A stretch of 64,000 nt of DNA from Pelodictyon phaeoclathratiforme BU-1. Its GTDB lineage: Bacteria > Bacteroidota > Chlorobiia > Chlorobiales > Chlorobiaceae. Position 1 is the first letter of the stretch; every line of letters begins with the position of its first letter. Below, piece after piece: positions 1-8,871 of the stretch. The notes under the pieces are model-generated. The model was not told the DNA's origin. It did no database searches and was given only the letters and a program-made list of their open reading frames with translations. The position numbers and the translations under genes are program-made. Location of the stretch: the NCBI RefSeq assembly GCF_000020645.1, contig NC_011060.1, forward strand, positions 308,501-372,500. Reading direction: 5' to 3'.

Positions 1-309
1 GATATAGCGGTTCTTCCTCTCGACGCAAAAGAGGGTGGTTTCAGCGGCTTTGTTGCCGGTTTGCAGGAGCTGCTTGCCGCCAGCGGTTGCAGTTACCGCC
101 TTCATGATATGGGTACAACGGTTGAAGGGCCTGCGCCCCTGCTCTTCAATCTTGCGCTCAAGCTTCATGAGTACTCGTTCAGTCAGGGTGGCAGGCGCGT
201 TTATACGGTCATGAAGATCGATGACCGCCGGGATCGGGCAGTTCGCCTTGGAGACAAGAGTGCCTCGGTCAAAGCGAAAATAGTCCCGACAAGGGAGCCG
301 GGAGAGTAG
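1..309 (+). CDS. Thiamine-binding-type protein (MTH1187/UPF0045 family), 3' part
   Basis: The reading frame is open from the first base and ends at TAG, so the 5' end lies outside the window. About 102 residues are visible, beginning D-I-A-V-L-P-L-D, the typical first strand of this small ferredoxin-like fold. The later motif MGTTVEG and the final KxDDRxDR stretch fit the family, whose members bind thiamine-like ligands and are usually about 100 residues, so only a few residues are missing. It lies about 100 bases before bchN on the same strand; a functional link is not evident. The family call rests on motif recognition only. Confidence 0.7.
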   Translation, partial: DIAVLPLDAKEGGFSGFVAGLQELLAASGCSYRLHDMGTTVEGPAPLLFNLALKLHEYSFSQGGRRVYTVMKIDDRRDRAVRLGDKSASVKAKIVPTREPGE

Positions 310-406
310 GGGGATTAGTGAAAAATATTTTATCTTCACATGGTCTTTACGTTTGACCTCTGTAATACAGTTTATTGCGGGCAGTAACTCTCAAAAGAAA
401 ACATTC

Positions 407-1669
407 ATGATGCAGGTTCCCGGAGATATTCAGGTAATCAAGGAAGATAACGTTACACACAGTTTTTGTGGCCTTGCCTGTGTTGGATGGATGTATCAGA
501 AGATCAAGGACAGCTTTTTTCTTATTCTTGGAACGCACACCTGTGCCCATTTTCTGCAGAATGCGCTCGGCATGATGATCTTTGCCAAGCCGCGTTTTGG
601 TATTGCGCTCATGGAAGAGGGTGATCTTTCGAAGCAGGAGCCAAGCCTTCAGGATATTATCAGTGAAATCATGGCCGATCACCATCCGTCCGTAATTTTT
701 CTGCTCTCTTCATGTACCCCTGAGGTCATGAAGGTTGACTTCAAAGGGCTGGCCCATCTGCTCAGTACACCGGATGTACCAGTACTTTTTGTTCCGGCAA
801 GTGGTCTGGTCTACAATTTTACCCAGGCTGAAGACTCAGTCCTTGCCGCTCTTGTACCTTTCTGTCCCGAAGCCCCGGCAGGTCAGAAAAAGGTGGTTTT
901 TCTCGGTTCCGTCAACGATGTAACGGCCGACGATCTGAGGGCAGAGGCCGAAGAGCTTGGGATTCCAGTCGGTGGCTTTCTTCCTGAATCCCGTTTCGAC
1001 AAAATGCCGGCTATTGGCCCCGATACCGTCCTTGCTCCGATTCAACCCTATCTTTCACGGGTTGCCGTCAAACTTTCCCGTGAACGGGGATGCAGCGTTC
1101 TTCATTCACTCTTTCCGTTCGGCCCCGATGGAACCAGAGCCTTCTGGGAGGATCTGGCCCGTGAATTTGGCATTACCGTCGATCTTCGTGATCGCGAAAA
1201 AGCTGCGTGGGAGAAGATCCGCAGCCAGACAGAGCTTCTGAAGGGCAAAAAGATCTTTCTGACTGCCGACACCATGATGGAGCTGCCACTTGCGCGTTTT
1301 CTTCATAGTGCAGGCGCCGATGTGGTTGAGTGCAGCAGCGCCTATATCAACAAAAAATTTCATGCGCGTGAACTTGAGGCACTTGATGGCGTTCGCGTTG
1401 TCGAGCAGCCGAACTTTCATCGCCAGCTTGAGGATGTTCGGCGTATCAAGCCCGATTTGATCATTACCTCGCTGATGACAGCAAACCCTTTTGTTGGCAA
1501 CGGTTTTGTTGTGAAATGGAGCATGGAGTTCATGCTGATGTCCATTCATAGCTGGTCGGGAGTTATTACCCTCGCGAACATGTTTGTTTCACCGCTCCAG
1601 CGCCGCAGCAAGCTGCCAGCGTTCGACAAGGAAGTCTGGCTTGAAGGTGTCATGCCAAGCGCTGAATAA
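407..1669 (+). CDS. bchN: Light-independent protochlorophyllide reductase subunit N
   Basis: This subunit and BchB form the catalytic NB heterotetramer of the dark-operative, nitrogenase-like enzyme that reduces ring D of protochlorophyllide. The protein is about 420 residues. The early cysteines (C21/C25 and C46 in the motif GTHTCAHF) and C103 (SSCTPEV) match the three N-subunit ligands of the NB [4Fe-4S] cluster. I start at the ATG at 407; a second ATG follows at 410, and the frame extends to a TTG at 353 that would add 18 residues unlike the family. It is first in bchN-bchB-bchL, 41 bases before bchB. Confidence 0.95.
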   Translation: MMQVPGDIQVIKEDNVTHSFCGLACVGWMYQKIKDSFFLILGTHTCAHFLQNALGMMIFAKPRFGIALMEEGDLSKQEPSLQDIISEIMADHHPSVIFLLSSCTPEVMKVDFKGLAHLLSTPDVPVLFVPASGLVYNFTQAEDSVLAALVPFCPEAPAGQKKVVFLGSVNDVTADDLRAEAEELGIPVGGFLPESRFDKMPAIGPDTVLAPIQPYLSRVAVKLSRERGCSVLHSLFPFGPDGTRAFWEDLAREFGITVDLRDREKAAWEKIRSQTELLKGKKIFLTADTMMELPLARFLHSAGADVVECSSAYINKKFHARELEALDGVRVVEQPNFHRQLEDVRRIKPDLIITSLMTANPFVGNGFVVKWSMEFMLMSIHSWSGVITLANMFVSPLQRRSKLPAFDKEVWLEGVMPSAE

Positions 1670-1710
1670 TTCACCGTCATGAAAATGCAATAAACAAACA
1701 ACACAAGAGT

Positions 1711-3318
1711 ATGCGCTTAGCTTTCTGGCTCTACGAGGGCACCGCCCTTCACGGTATCAGCCGAGTAACCAACAGTATGAAAGGGGTTCACACCGTTTAT
1801 CATGCTCCCCAGGGGGACGATTACATTACGGCAACCTATACCATGCTCGAGCGAACCCCACAATTTCCCGGCTTATCGATCAGTGTTGTTCGTGGAAGAG
1901 ACCTTGCCCAGGGAGTATCAAGACTACCCTCGACACTCCAGCAGGTCGAACACCATTACCATCCTGAACTTATTGTCATCGCACCGAGTTGCAGCACAGC
2001 CCTTCTTCAGGAAGATCTCCATCAACTTGCAGCCCACTCGGGCCTGCCGCAGGAGAAAATTCTGGTCTATGCGCTCAACCCATTCAGAGTATCGGAAAAT
2101 GAGGCGGCAGATGGTCTGCTGACCGAACTGGTCAAACGTTTTGCTTCTCCCCAGGAGAAAACAGCACAGCCATCGGTGAACCTCCTTGGCTTTACCTCGC
2201 TCGGATTTCACTTGCGTGCCAACCTGACCAGCATCCGTCGCATGTTGCAGACGCTTGGCATTGCGGTCAATGTTGTTGCTCCCTGGGGAGCCAGCATCGA
2301 TGATCTCCGGAAACTTCCAGCCGCCTGGCTCAATATTGCCCCTTACCGTGAGATCGGTTCAACGGCAGCGGAATATCTTGCTGATGCATTCGCTATGCCA
2401 GCGCTTTATGAAGCCCCGATCGGAGTCGAACCTACCCTTGCATGGCTTCGCTCCCTGATCGAGAAGCTTAACGCAGCGGGCGCTGAACGGGGAGTTGCTC
2501 CGATTGTCATGCCGCAACTCAACGCATTCTCGCTCGACGGCCTGAGCGCTCCAAGCGGTGTTCCCTGGTTTGCCAGAACTGCCGATATGGAAAGTTTCAG
2601 CAATAAACGTGCCTTTGTGTTCGGTGATGCCACGCATACCGTCGCCCTCGTCAAGTTTCTGCGTGACGAACTTGGTATGCAGATCATCGGTGCGGGCACC
2701 TATCTGGAACGTCATGCCGATTGGGTGCGCAAAGAGCTTGAAGGCTACCTTCCCGGAGCGCTTATCGTAACCGACAAGTTCCAGGATGTTGCACAAATTA
2801 TTGATGATCAAATGCCGGATCTGGTCTGCGGTACGCAGATGGAACGGCACAGTTGCCGCAAGCTCGATGTTCCCTGCATGGTGGTCTGTCCACCGACCCA
2901 TATTGAAAACCACCTGCTTGGCTATTATCCCTTCTTTGGATTTGATGGAGCTGATGTTATTGCCGACAGGGTCTATCTTTCCTGCAAACTCGGTTTGGAA
3001 AAGCATCTGATCGACTTTTTCGGTGATGCGGGTCTTGAGTACGAAGAGCCCGAAGTATCCGCCCCTTCTGAAGAACCTGTGGCACTCTCCGTCGCCCCTA
3101 ATGATCATCCTTCACCGGAGGCTGCAGCAGAGGCTGTAGTGATTGCAGAGGAGGGAGAGATGAAGTGGAGCGATGAGGCTGAAACCATGCTGAAAAAGGT
3201 ACCCTTCTTTGTCCGTAAAAAGGTCAGGAAAAACACCGAAACTTTTGCCCGCGCGAGTGGTGCATCCATGATCTCCGTTGATGTGTTCCGACAGGCAAAA
3301 GAGTCGCTGGGTGGTTAA
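1711..3318 (+). CDS. bchB: Light-independent protochlorophyllide reductase subunit B
   Basis: This is the second NB subunit of dark protochlorophyllide reductase. The 535 residues begin MRLAFWLYEGTALHG, the classic ChlB/BchB start, and D36 sits where the unusual aspartate ligand of the NB cluster is expected. The substrate-side motif CGTQMERH is present. The C-terminal part holds an Ala/Pro/Glu-rich linker (about residues 448-480) followed by the conserved small domain with VPFFVRKKVRKNTE. It lies between bchN and bchL on the same strand with short gaps, so the three are probably co-transcribed. Confidence 0.96.
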   Translation: MRLAFWLYEGTALHGISRVTNSMKGVHTVYHAPQGDDYITATYTMLERTPQFPGLSISVVRGRDLAQGVSRLPSTLQQVEHHYHPELIVIAPSCSTALLQEDLHQLAAHSGLPQEKILVYALNPFRVSENEAADGLLTELVKRFASPQEKTAQPSVNLLGFTSLGFHLRANLTSIRRMLQTLGIAVNVVAPWGASIDDLRKLPAAWLNIAPYREIGSTAAEYLADAFAMPALYEAPIGVEPTLAWLRSLIEKLNAAGAERGVAPIVMPQLNAFSLDGLSAPSGVPWFARTADMESFSNKRAFVFGDATHTVALVKFLRDELGMQIIGAGTYLERHADWVRKELEGYLPGALIVTDKFQDVAQIIDDQMPDLVCGTQMERHSCRKLDVPCMVVCPPTHIENHLLGYYPFFGFDGADVIADRVYLSCKLGLEKHLIDFFGDAGLEYEEPEVSAPSEEPVALSVAPNDHPSPEAAAEAVVIAEEGEMKWSDEAETMLKKVPFFVRKKVRKNTETFARASGASMISVDVFRQAKESLGG

Positions 3319-3351
3319 GATTTTCTATCAATCATATTCTCTGTTATCATT

Positions 3352-4179
3352 ATGAGTTTAGTTTTAGCGGTATATGGCAAGGGCGGCATAGGAAAAAGCA
3401 CCACAAGCGCCAACATCTCAGCGGCACTTGCCCTGAAAGGCGCCAAGGTACTGCAGATCGGCTGCGATCCCAAGCATGACAGTACCTTCCCCATTACAGG
3501 AAAGCTGCAGAAAACCGTTATCGAAGCTCTTGAAGAGGTTGATTTTCATCATGAGGAGCTCAGCGCGGAAGATATTATCGAGACCGGTTTTGCCGGTATT
3601 GACTGTCTCGAGGCTGGCGGCCCTCCCGCCGGAAGCGGCTGCGGCGGATATGTAGTCGGTGAATCCGTTGCCCTGCTTCAGGAACTCGGCCTTTATGACA
3701 AATATGATGTCATCCTGTTTGATGTACTTGGCGACGTTGTCTGCGGTGGTTTCAGTGCCCCGCTCAACTATGCCGACTATGCAATTATCATTGCAACCAA
3801 CGATTTCGACAGTATTTTCGCAGCCAACCGTCTTTGCATGGCTATCCAGCAGAAAAGCGTACGCTACAAGGTCAAGCTTGCCGGAATTGTTGCCAACCGG
3901 GTTGACTACGTCACTGGTGGAGGCACCAATATGCTCGATCAGTTTGCTGAAAAAGTGGGAACCAAACTGCTTGCCAAAGTGCCCTACCACGAACTGATCC
4001 GCAAAAGCCGTTTTGCCGGAAAAACCATGTATGCCATGGAGGATACACCGGACAAGGAAGAGTGCCTCAAGCCCTACAACGAAATTGCTGATTTTCTCAT
4101 TCAGGAAAGTCCTATTGCTTCGGTACCTGTACCAATCGGCGACAGGGAGATCTTCAAAATGGTCAACGGCTGGCAGTAA
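3352..4179 (+). CDS. bchL: Light-independent protochlorophyllide reductase ATP-binding protein L
   Basis: BchL is the NifH-like homodimeric ATPase that passes electrons to BchNB. The 275-residue protein has the P-loop GKGGIGKSTTS at residues 9-19, the switch motif GCDPKHDST at 37-45, and the two cysteines bridging the inter-subunit [4Fe-4S] cluster at C97 (SGCGGY) and C131 (VVCGGF). It starts 33 bases after bchB. The downstream four-helix-bundle gene does not belong to the pathway, so bchL is probably the last functional member of the operon. Confidence 0.97.
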   Translation: MSLVLAVYGKGGIGKSTTSANISAALALKGAKVLQIGCDPKHDSTFPITGKLQKTVIEALEEVDFHHEELSAEDIIETGFAGIDCLEAGGPPAGSGCGGYVVGESVALLQELGLYDKYDVILFDVLGDVVCGGFSAPLNYADYAIIIATNDFDSIFAANRLCMAIQQKSVRYKVKLAGIVANRVDYVTGGGTNMLDQFAEKVGTKLLAKVPYHELIRKSRFAGKTMYAMEDTPDKEECLKPYNEIADFLIQESPIASVPVPIGDREIFKMVNGWQ

Positions 4180-4199
4180 TCTTGCTTCTTTAAGATTTT

Positions 4200-4226
4200 A
4201 TAGGTCATATGAGTCTCATGACCTAT
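4200..4226. repeat. Inverted repeat upstream of the four-helix-bundle gene
   Basis: A 9-base arm ATAGGTCAT (4200-4208) is repeated in reverse complement at 4218-4226, around a centre rich in TATGAG/CTCAT words. Similar words occur in the repeat after the gene (4850-4894). I see paired palindromes around a small gene; they could be transcription terminators, target sites, or ends of a small mobile unit. Confidence 0.6.
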
Positions 4227-4250
4227 AGGACTCATAAGATCACTAAGATT

Positions 4251-4826
4251 ATGAAAACCTCCGACCAAACCTTTTTACCGCCTCATGGTAACTACCGTAA
4301 CCTGCTCTCTTACCAGAAGGCGGAGGTGGTTTATGACCTTACCTTTCGCTTCTGTAAGCGCTTTTTGATGCGGGGTGACCGTACTATTGACCAGATGGTA
4401 CAGGCGGCACGTTCCGGTAAACAGAATATCGTTGAAGGCAGTAAAGCCTCAGTTACTTCAAAAGAGATGGAGATCAAGCTGACCAATGTGGCACGGGCCA
4501 GTCTTGAAGAGCTTTTGGAAGATTATCGGGATTTTTTGCGGGTACGTGACGGTAACATTTGGCAGAAAGAGTCTAAAGAGGCCCGTTATGTCAGAAAACT
4601 GGGCAGCAAACCTCAGGAGAACTTTGAACGCTATCGGGAATTTGTTGAAACCCGTCCGTCAGAGGTGGTGGCCAATATCGCCATTTGCCTGATTCACCAG
4701 ACAAACTATCTCCTTGATCAGCAAATTCGACGACTGGAAAAGGATTTTCTTAAAGAGGGCGGCCTTCGTGAATGCATGACTCGTGCCCGACTGCAGGCAC
4801 GAGAGCAGCAAAAAAACCGGGGGTAA
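4251..4826 (+). CDS. Four-helix-bundle protein (S23 type) with suffix domain
   Basis: The 191-residue protein has a central domain of the 23S rRNA intervening-sequence-protein type (about residues 20-110; motif AARSGKQNIVEGSKA) and a C-terminal suffix segment (about 140-185; LIHQTNYLLDQQI) seen in a subgroup of that family. No enzymatic residue is evident and the cellular role of these proteins is not known. I use the ATG at 4251; an upstream in-frame start at 4209 would lie inside the palindrome. It sits between bchL and bchJ and is flanked by palindromic repeats, which suggests it arrived separately from the pigment genes. Confidence 0.8.
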   Translation: MKTSDQTFLPPHGNYRNLLSYQKAEVVYDLTFRFCKRFLMRGDRTIDQMVQAARSGKQNIVEGSKASVTSKEMEIKLTNVARASLEELLEDYRDFLRVRDGNIWQKESKEARYVRKLGSKPQENFERYREFVETRPSEVVANIAICLIHQTNYLLDQQIRRLEKDFLKEGGLRECMTRARLQAREQQKNRG

Positions 4827-4849
4827 AAGGTACTGAAGAAAGGTTGCTT

Positions 4850-4894
4850 TTTTATAAGTCTTATGAGACTATACGAACTATAGGACTTATAAAA
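4850..4894. repeat. Long inverted repeat between convergent genes
   Basis: The arms TTTTATAAGTC (4850-4860) and GACTTATAAAA (4884-4894) are perfect reverse complements around a 23-base centre containing TATGAGACTATA. It lies between the stop of the four-helix-bundle gene and the stop of the convergent bchJ, so it may act as a terminator in both directions. It shares its word content with the palindrome at 4200-4226. Confidence 0.65.
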
Positions 4895-4915
4895 GCAGCT
4901 CTTTCCTTTGAAAAT

Positions 4916-5488
4916 TCAGATTTCGCACCGGTAATGGCATCGGATGTTTCCGTTTTCCTTGCGGATATCAGGTTTGATTTTCGTTGTCGGGTTGACCAGT
5001 TCCTGCAGGAGGGCGGTGAAGGTGCCGAGGTAAAAGTTACCAACGACCTGGTGGGAAGGGAAGGTTACCTTGACAGTTATTTCGGGTGGGCGATTCATGG
5101 TGTAGCTGAATTCGCCACTGCCAGCAAAAGTCCATGCATTTTTACTGATGGCAAAGAGGAATAGTCTGAATGCCGGACGGGGTGGCAGGAGCTTAACTAA
5201 TTGCTGGAAGATGCCGGGAATGCGCACCTTCAGGAGGTAGCGGGCTGTTCTTTCTCCGGACTCTTTAAGGATACCGGAGGTTGCTGTGTCACCAATCTCT
5301 TTCTGCAGCGCAATGACGAGGGAGTGAAATTTAGCCTCTTCAACCATCTCTTTCGGGAGGTTTCCGACAAGGTATCCCTGACCGATTTTGCGGAGCATGG
5401 CTTCAGATTTTTTTTTGCCATAGGTTGTTTCAAGCGCTGCAACGGTCTGGATGATGGAGTTCGGCCCTATTTTGGAAGGTGTGCTCAT
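4916..5488 (-). CDS. bchJ: BchJ, V4R-domain protein of bacteriochlorophyll synthesis
   Basis: About 190 residues starting MSTPSKIGPNSIIQ, with a V4R domain typical of BchJ. BchJ was first named as a 4-vinyl (now C8-vinyl) reductase; later work assigned that reaction to BciA/BciB, and BchJ is better viewed as an accessory or substrate-delivery protein. Motifs visible include GYLVGNLP and the C-terminal FYLGTFTALLQ. Longer in-frame starts up to 5557 would add residues that do not look like the family. It is convergent with the four-helix-bundle gene, and only 23 bases separate its start from the stop of the lipoprotein gene behind it. Confidence 0.85.
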   Translation of the reverse strand: MSTPSKIGPNSIIQTVAALETTYGKKKSEAMLRKIGQGYLVGNLPKEMVEEAKFHSLVIALQKEIGDTATSGILKESGERTARYLLKVRIPGIFQQLVKLLPPRPAFRLFLFAISKNAWTFAGSGEFSYTMNRPPEITVKVTFPSHQVVGNFYLGTFTALLQELVNPTTKIKPDIRKENGNIRCHYRCEI

Positions 5489-5511
5489 TATGCAAAAATA
5501 ATCATTGTTTG

Positions 5512-6630
5512 TTACCTGGAAGTGATGATGCGAATATCGATATGCTCTGTTGTCCATCGAGGTCGTACCGTTACCTTTTCCGGATAATATCCGAATGGTT
5601 CTGCGGCTTGAAATGGCTCAAGAGAACCGTGGTTCCGTTGCCTTTGTGGTTCGGGCTTTTTGGTGCCGGAAGGGACAAATGCGCTGACAGTATAGCTGCC
5701 GGGAGGGAGTTCGGGGAAAGAGTAGTGCCATGTTTCGTTCCGGTCACGCACTGCGATGGTGCTGTACGATGCCGTCAGGCTTGATGCCTCAACAACCACA
5801 TATTGTCCGGAAGCAAAGCATTTTCCTGAGAGCGCTCCAGTTTCTGTAAGGCTACCTGTTTTCACGGCTGGTCTGGAGAGAAATCTGGCAGTATCGTTGT
5901 GCTTTCCGGAAAGCATGAAGAGCAGGTCGGAAGAGCCAGAGGGAACAATTGCCCTGCTGCAGAGTCCGATCTCCTCTGTTGCAGTATTATAGCGCAGATC
6001 ATTGTTTCGGTCGTTGACAGCAACAATTCTGTACGATCCTGCTGCCATGTGCCTCAACGAGAAGAGTCCGGATGGCTCTGCCTGTATAAAATAATCCGGT
6101 TCTCTCTGCAGCAGGTTTCTTGCTCCGACATGTTCCGGGAGTTCCGTAAAAGCAAGTATCAGGGCATTCGTGGCTGGGGAATAGTCGGCATTGATCACCT
6201 TTCCGCTGATGGTTCCACGGTTGATAACAGCTCCGGTTGAAAATGCCAGGGTATACGGGGCTTGCAAGGTGTGTCCACTATGATCGCTGAGCTTCTTGTC
6301 GAGGGTGAGGATGTAGGTTTTGCCCGGTTCAAGTGGTTTGAACCCTTTTATTATCGCTTTTTTTCCATCAACAGTTATATCGCAGTCGCCGATTGGTGGA
6401 GAAATAACGAGTGCATTGAGCAGTTGCCGTCCGGTAATCTCATGGTTGAAGGTCAGTTGTATCGACTCAGCCGAAACATTTACGGCTGATGGTGCAGGGT
6501 CGGAAAAGATCACCTGCAAAGGAGTTGTGTCAAGAGGGCCGCCCGACGGTGGTCGATCAGAAGCGCACCCGCTGGCAAGCCAGAGCAGGAGAATAAGAAA
6601 CACCTTCATGATAGGGGAGCTGCTTTGCAT
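5512..6630 (-). CDS. Lipoprotein with N-terminal bacterial Ig-like domain
   Basis: The start at 6630 is favoured by a GAAGGA ribosome site; the protein is then about 372 residues. A short basic start is followed by a hydrophobic stretch and a lipobox (LLLWLASGC), predicting a lipid-anchored envelope protein. The next ~110 residues (DPAPSAVNVSAESIQLTFN to the YTLAFSTG region) look like a Big_5/SbsA Ig-like domain. Later segments resemble carboxypeptidase-regulatory beta-sandwich modules (SGLFSLRHMAAGSYRIVAVND). Function unknown; a structural or polysaccharide-binding role is plausible. It is divergent from glgA. Confidence 0.75.
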   Translation of the reverse strand: MQSSSPIMKVFLILLLWLASGCASDRPPSGGPLDTTPLQVIFSDPAPSAVNVSAESIQLTFNHEITGRQLLNALVISPPIGDCDITVDGKKAIIKGFKPLEPGKTYILTLDKKLSDHSGHTLQAPYTLAFSTGAVINRGTISGKVINADYSPATNALILAFTELPEHVGARNLLQREPDYFIQAEPSGLFSLRHMAAGSYRIVAVNDRNNDLRYNTATEEIGLCSRAIVPSGSSDLLFMLSGKHNDTARFLSRPAVKTGSLTETGALSGKCFASGQYVVVEASSLTASYSTIAVRDRNETWHYSFPELPPGSYTVSAFVPSGTKKPEPQRQRNHGSLEPFQAAEPFGYYPEKVTVRPRWTTEHIDIRIITSR

Positions 6631-6766
6631 GAAAATCCTTCGACTCCTTGGTAAATATACGGGAAGAGAGGCTTGATTGTATGTGTCTGTGAAAATTCGT
6701 AAATTAAAAACTAATGTAGTTCTATGAAAGCTTTTCATGAAAAATTATAGATTGAGTGTCATATAG

Positions 6767-8236
6767 ATGTCCAGACGAAATTTTAAAGTTCTTTATGTCT
6801 CCGGTGAAGTCTCTCCTTTTGTAAGAATCAGTCCCCTTGCTGATTTTATGGCATCATTCCCCCAGGCTATCGAGGAGGAAGGATTCGAGGCCCGCATCAT
6901 GATGCCGAAGTACGGTACTATCAATGACCGCAAGTTCCGGTTGCATGATGTTCTGCGTCTCTCCGACATTGAGGTTGATCTCAAGGAGAAAGTTGATTTG
7001 CTGAACGTCAAGGTTACGGCCCTGCCTTCAAGCAAGATTCAAACCTATTTCCTGTATAACGAAAAATATTTTAAGCGTAACGGTCTTTTTACCGATATAC
7101 ACAACGGAAGTGATTTGAAAGGCAGTACCGACAAGGTTGTTTTTTTCAATGTTGGAGTACTTGAAACTCTTCAGCGGCTGGGCTGGAAACCTGATATTAT
7201 CCACTGTCACGACTGGCATGCGGCTCTTATTCCACTTCTACTGAAAACAGTCTATGCCTCTCATGAGTTTTTCAGGGATATAAAAACGGTTTTTACCATT
7301 CACAATATTTACCGTCAGGGGATTCTTCCCATGAAGGCATTCCAGAAGCTGCTTCCCGAGGAGGTCAGCTCTGCCCTGCATTGCAGCAACGATGAGGTGA
7401 ATATGCTCTATACCGGCGTTGAACATGCAGACCTTCTGACGACGACGTCAAAAGTTTATGCCGAAGAGATTGTGCATGATGGCCTGCAGACCTATGGTCT
7501 TGGACGGGTTCTTGAGGAGCATCAGGCAAAGTTTTACGGGATACTCAATGGTATCGACAGCAGGCAGTGGAACTCTGCGGCGGACAAGCTTATCAAGAAA
7601 CGGTACAGCCTCGAGCATATGGATGGCAAGCTCGACAACAAAAAAGCGTTGCTCGAGGAAGCTGGCCTTCCTTACACGGAAGGAACTCCTGTAGTGGGGG
7701 TGATTCTCAATTTTGACGAGTTTCAGGGAGCAGAACTCTTGCAGCAAAGTCTTGAGCAGCTTGCAGCCCTCGATATACAGCTTATTATCAGCGGTTCAGG
7801 TGACAAGAAATATGAAAAAGTGTTCCAGGATTTTGCTCTGGAGCATCCCGAGCAGGTGAGTGTTCATGGTGAATATTCGGACTCCTTTTTTCATCTTGCC
7901 ATTGCGGGTCTCGATATTTTGCTCATGCCAGGTATGATTGAGTCATGCGGCATGATTCAGATGTTTGCCATGAACTACGGAACGATACCGGTTGCCTATG
8001 CTGGCGGAGGGATTGTTGAAACCATAGAGGAGCGGGACGAAGAGAGTGGTTCCGGCTTTATTTTTCACGACTATTCAGCCGAGTCGCTTGTCGGCAAGCT
8101 TGAAGAGGCTCTTGCCTGTTTTCATGATGAAGAGAGCTGGCAGCAGATTGTGATGACAGCCATGACCCGCGACTTTACCTGGAAAAAATCGGCAGAGGAG
8201 TACGATCAGTTGTACCGTGAACTTCTTGAACCATAG
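6767..8236 (+). CDS. glgA: Glycogen synthase (ADP-glucose type)
   Basis: A GT5 glucosyltransferase of 489 residues that extends alpha-1,4-glucan from ADP-glucose; green sulfur bacteria store glycogen. It begins RRNFKVLYVSGEVSPF, carries HCHDWHAALIP around residue 145, and near the C-terminus has the family nucleotide-sugar region (ESCGMIQMFAMNYGTIPV, then GGG). The usual KTGGL motif after the first strand is replaced by RISPL at residues 20-24, which I believe is a feature of Chlorobium GlgA. It is divergent from the lipoprotein gene and only 8 bases before the HAD phosphatase gene. Confidence 0.9.
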   Translation: MSRRNFKVLYVSGEVSPFVRISPLADFMASFPQAIEEEGFEARIMMPKYGTINDRKFRLHDVLRLSDIEVDLKEKVDLLNVKVTALPSSKIQTYFLYNEKYFKRNGLFTDIHNGSDLKGSTDKVVFFNVGVLETLQRLGWKPDIIHCHDWHAALIPLLLKTVYASHEFFRDIKTVFTIHNIYRQGILPMKAFQKLLPEEVSSALHCSNDEVNMLYTGVEHADLLTTTSKVYAEEIVHDGLQTYGLGRVLEEHQAKFYGILNGIDSRQWNSAADKLIKKRYSLEHMDGKLDNKKALLEEAGLPYTEGTPVVGVILNFDEFQGAELLQQSLEQLAALDIQLIISGSGDKKYEKVFQDFALEHPEQVSVHGEYSDSFFHLAIAGLDILLMPGMIESCGMIQMFAMNYGTIPVAYAGGGIVETIEERDEESGSGFIFHDYSAESLVGKLEEALACFHDEESWQQIVMTAMTRDFTWKKSAEEYDQLYRELLEP

Positions 8237-8244
8237 GCAGAAAA

Positions 8245-8835
8245 ATGGCGCAGACAATAAAGGTTCTCTTTCTCGATCGTGACGGCACCATCAATCAGGA
8301 TACTGGTTCCTACGTTTTTTTGAAGGAACAGTTGAAACTGATTGATCGTGCGGACGATGCCATTGCACTTGCCAAAAGTGCCGGGTTTCGGATTGTTCTT
8401 GTGAGCAATCAGGCGGGGATTGCCAGGGGGATCGCCACCATCGCCCAGGTTGAAGAGGTGAACCGCTACCTCAATGAGCTGCTTGCGCTCAAAAATGCCA
8501 GTTTCGATCGCTCATACTACTGTCCCTTTCATCCCGCATACCCTCATCCGGAGTATGACCGTTTTGCCGAGTTCCGCAAACCGGCAACCGGTATGGTTGA
8601 ACTGGCCATCAATGATTTTCTGGCAGAAGGGCTTATTGTTGATAGAAGTGCATCGTTTTTTGTCGGAGATAAAACGCTTGATATCGAGTGTGGCCTGCGT
8701 GCCGGACTTCGACCAGTGCTGGTTCGAACCGGCCACAATGAAGAGGCGCTCTGTATGACCCAGAACATCATTCCTGAATTTGTAGCTGACGATCTCTATA
8801 AAGCCGTTACGGAGCATATTCTTGCCATCTCCTGA
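8245..8835 (+). CDS. HAD-IIIA phosphatase, GmhB-like
   Basis: The 196-residue protein has HAD motif I FLDRDGTIN (nucleophile D11, acid D13), motif II in VLVSNQAG, and motif III/IV in FRKPATGM and VGDKTLDIECG. This layout is typical of heptose-1,7-bisphosphate 7-phosphatase (GmhB) and histidinol-phosphatase domains. The zinc loop begins CPFHP but the second cysteine pair of classical GmhB is missing (region EYDRFAEFRK), so substrate assignment is uncertain. It follows glgA by 8 bases and may be translated from the same message. Confidence 0.8.
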   Translation: MAQTIKVLFLDRDGTINQDTGSYVFLKEQLKLIDRADDAIALAKSAGFRIVLVSNQAGIARGIATIAQVEEVNRYLNELLALKNASFDRSYYCPFHPAYPHPEYDRFAEFRKPATGMVELAINDFLAEGLIVDRSASFFVGDKTLDIECGLRAGLRPVLVRTGHNEEALCMTQNIIPEFVADDLYKAVTEHILAIS

Positions 8836-8871
8836 TCGCCCTTTACTCCCTTGTGTCACACCCCTCAGCTT

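Noticed and set aside
2359..3108. 249-residue minus-strand frame inside bchB
   Set aside because: Antisense to a well-supported gene; long opposite-strand frames are common in this coding pattern.
4772..5164. Plus-strand frame over the four-helix-bundle end and bchJ
   Set aside because: Runs through the palindrome and antisense to bchJ; bchJ has family support and this does not.
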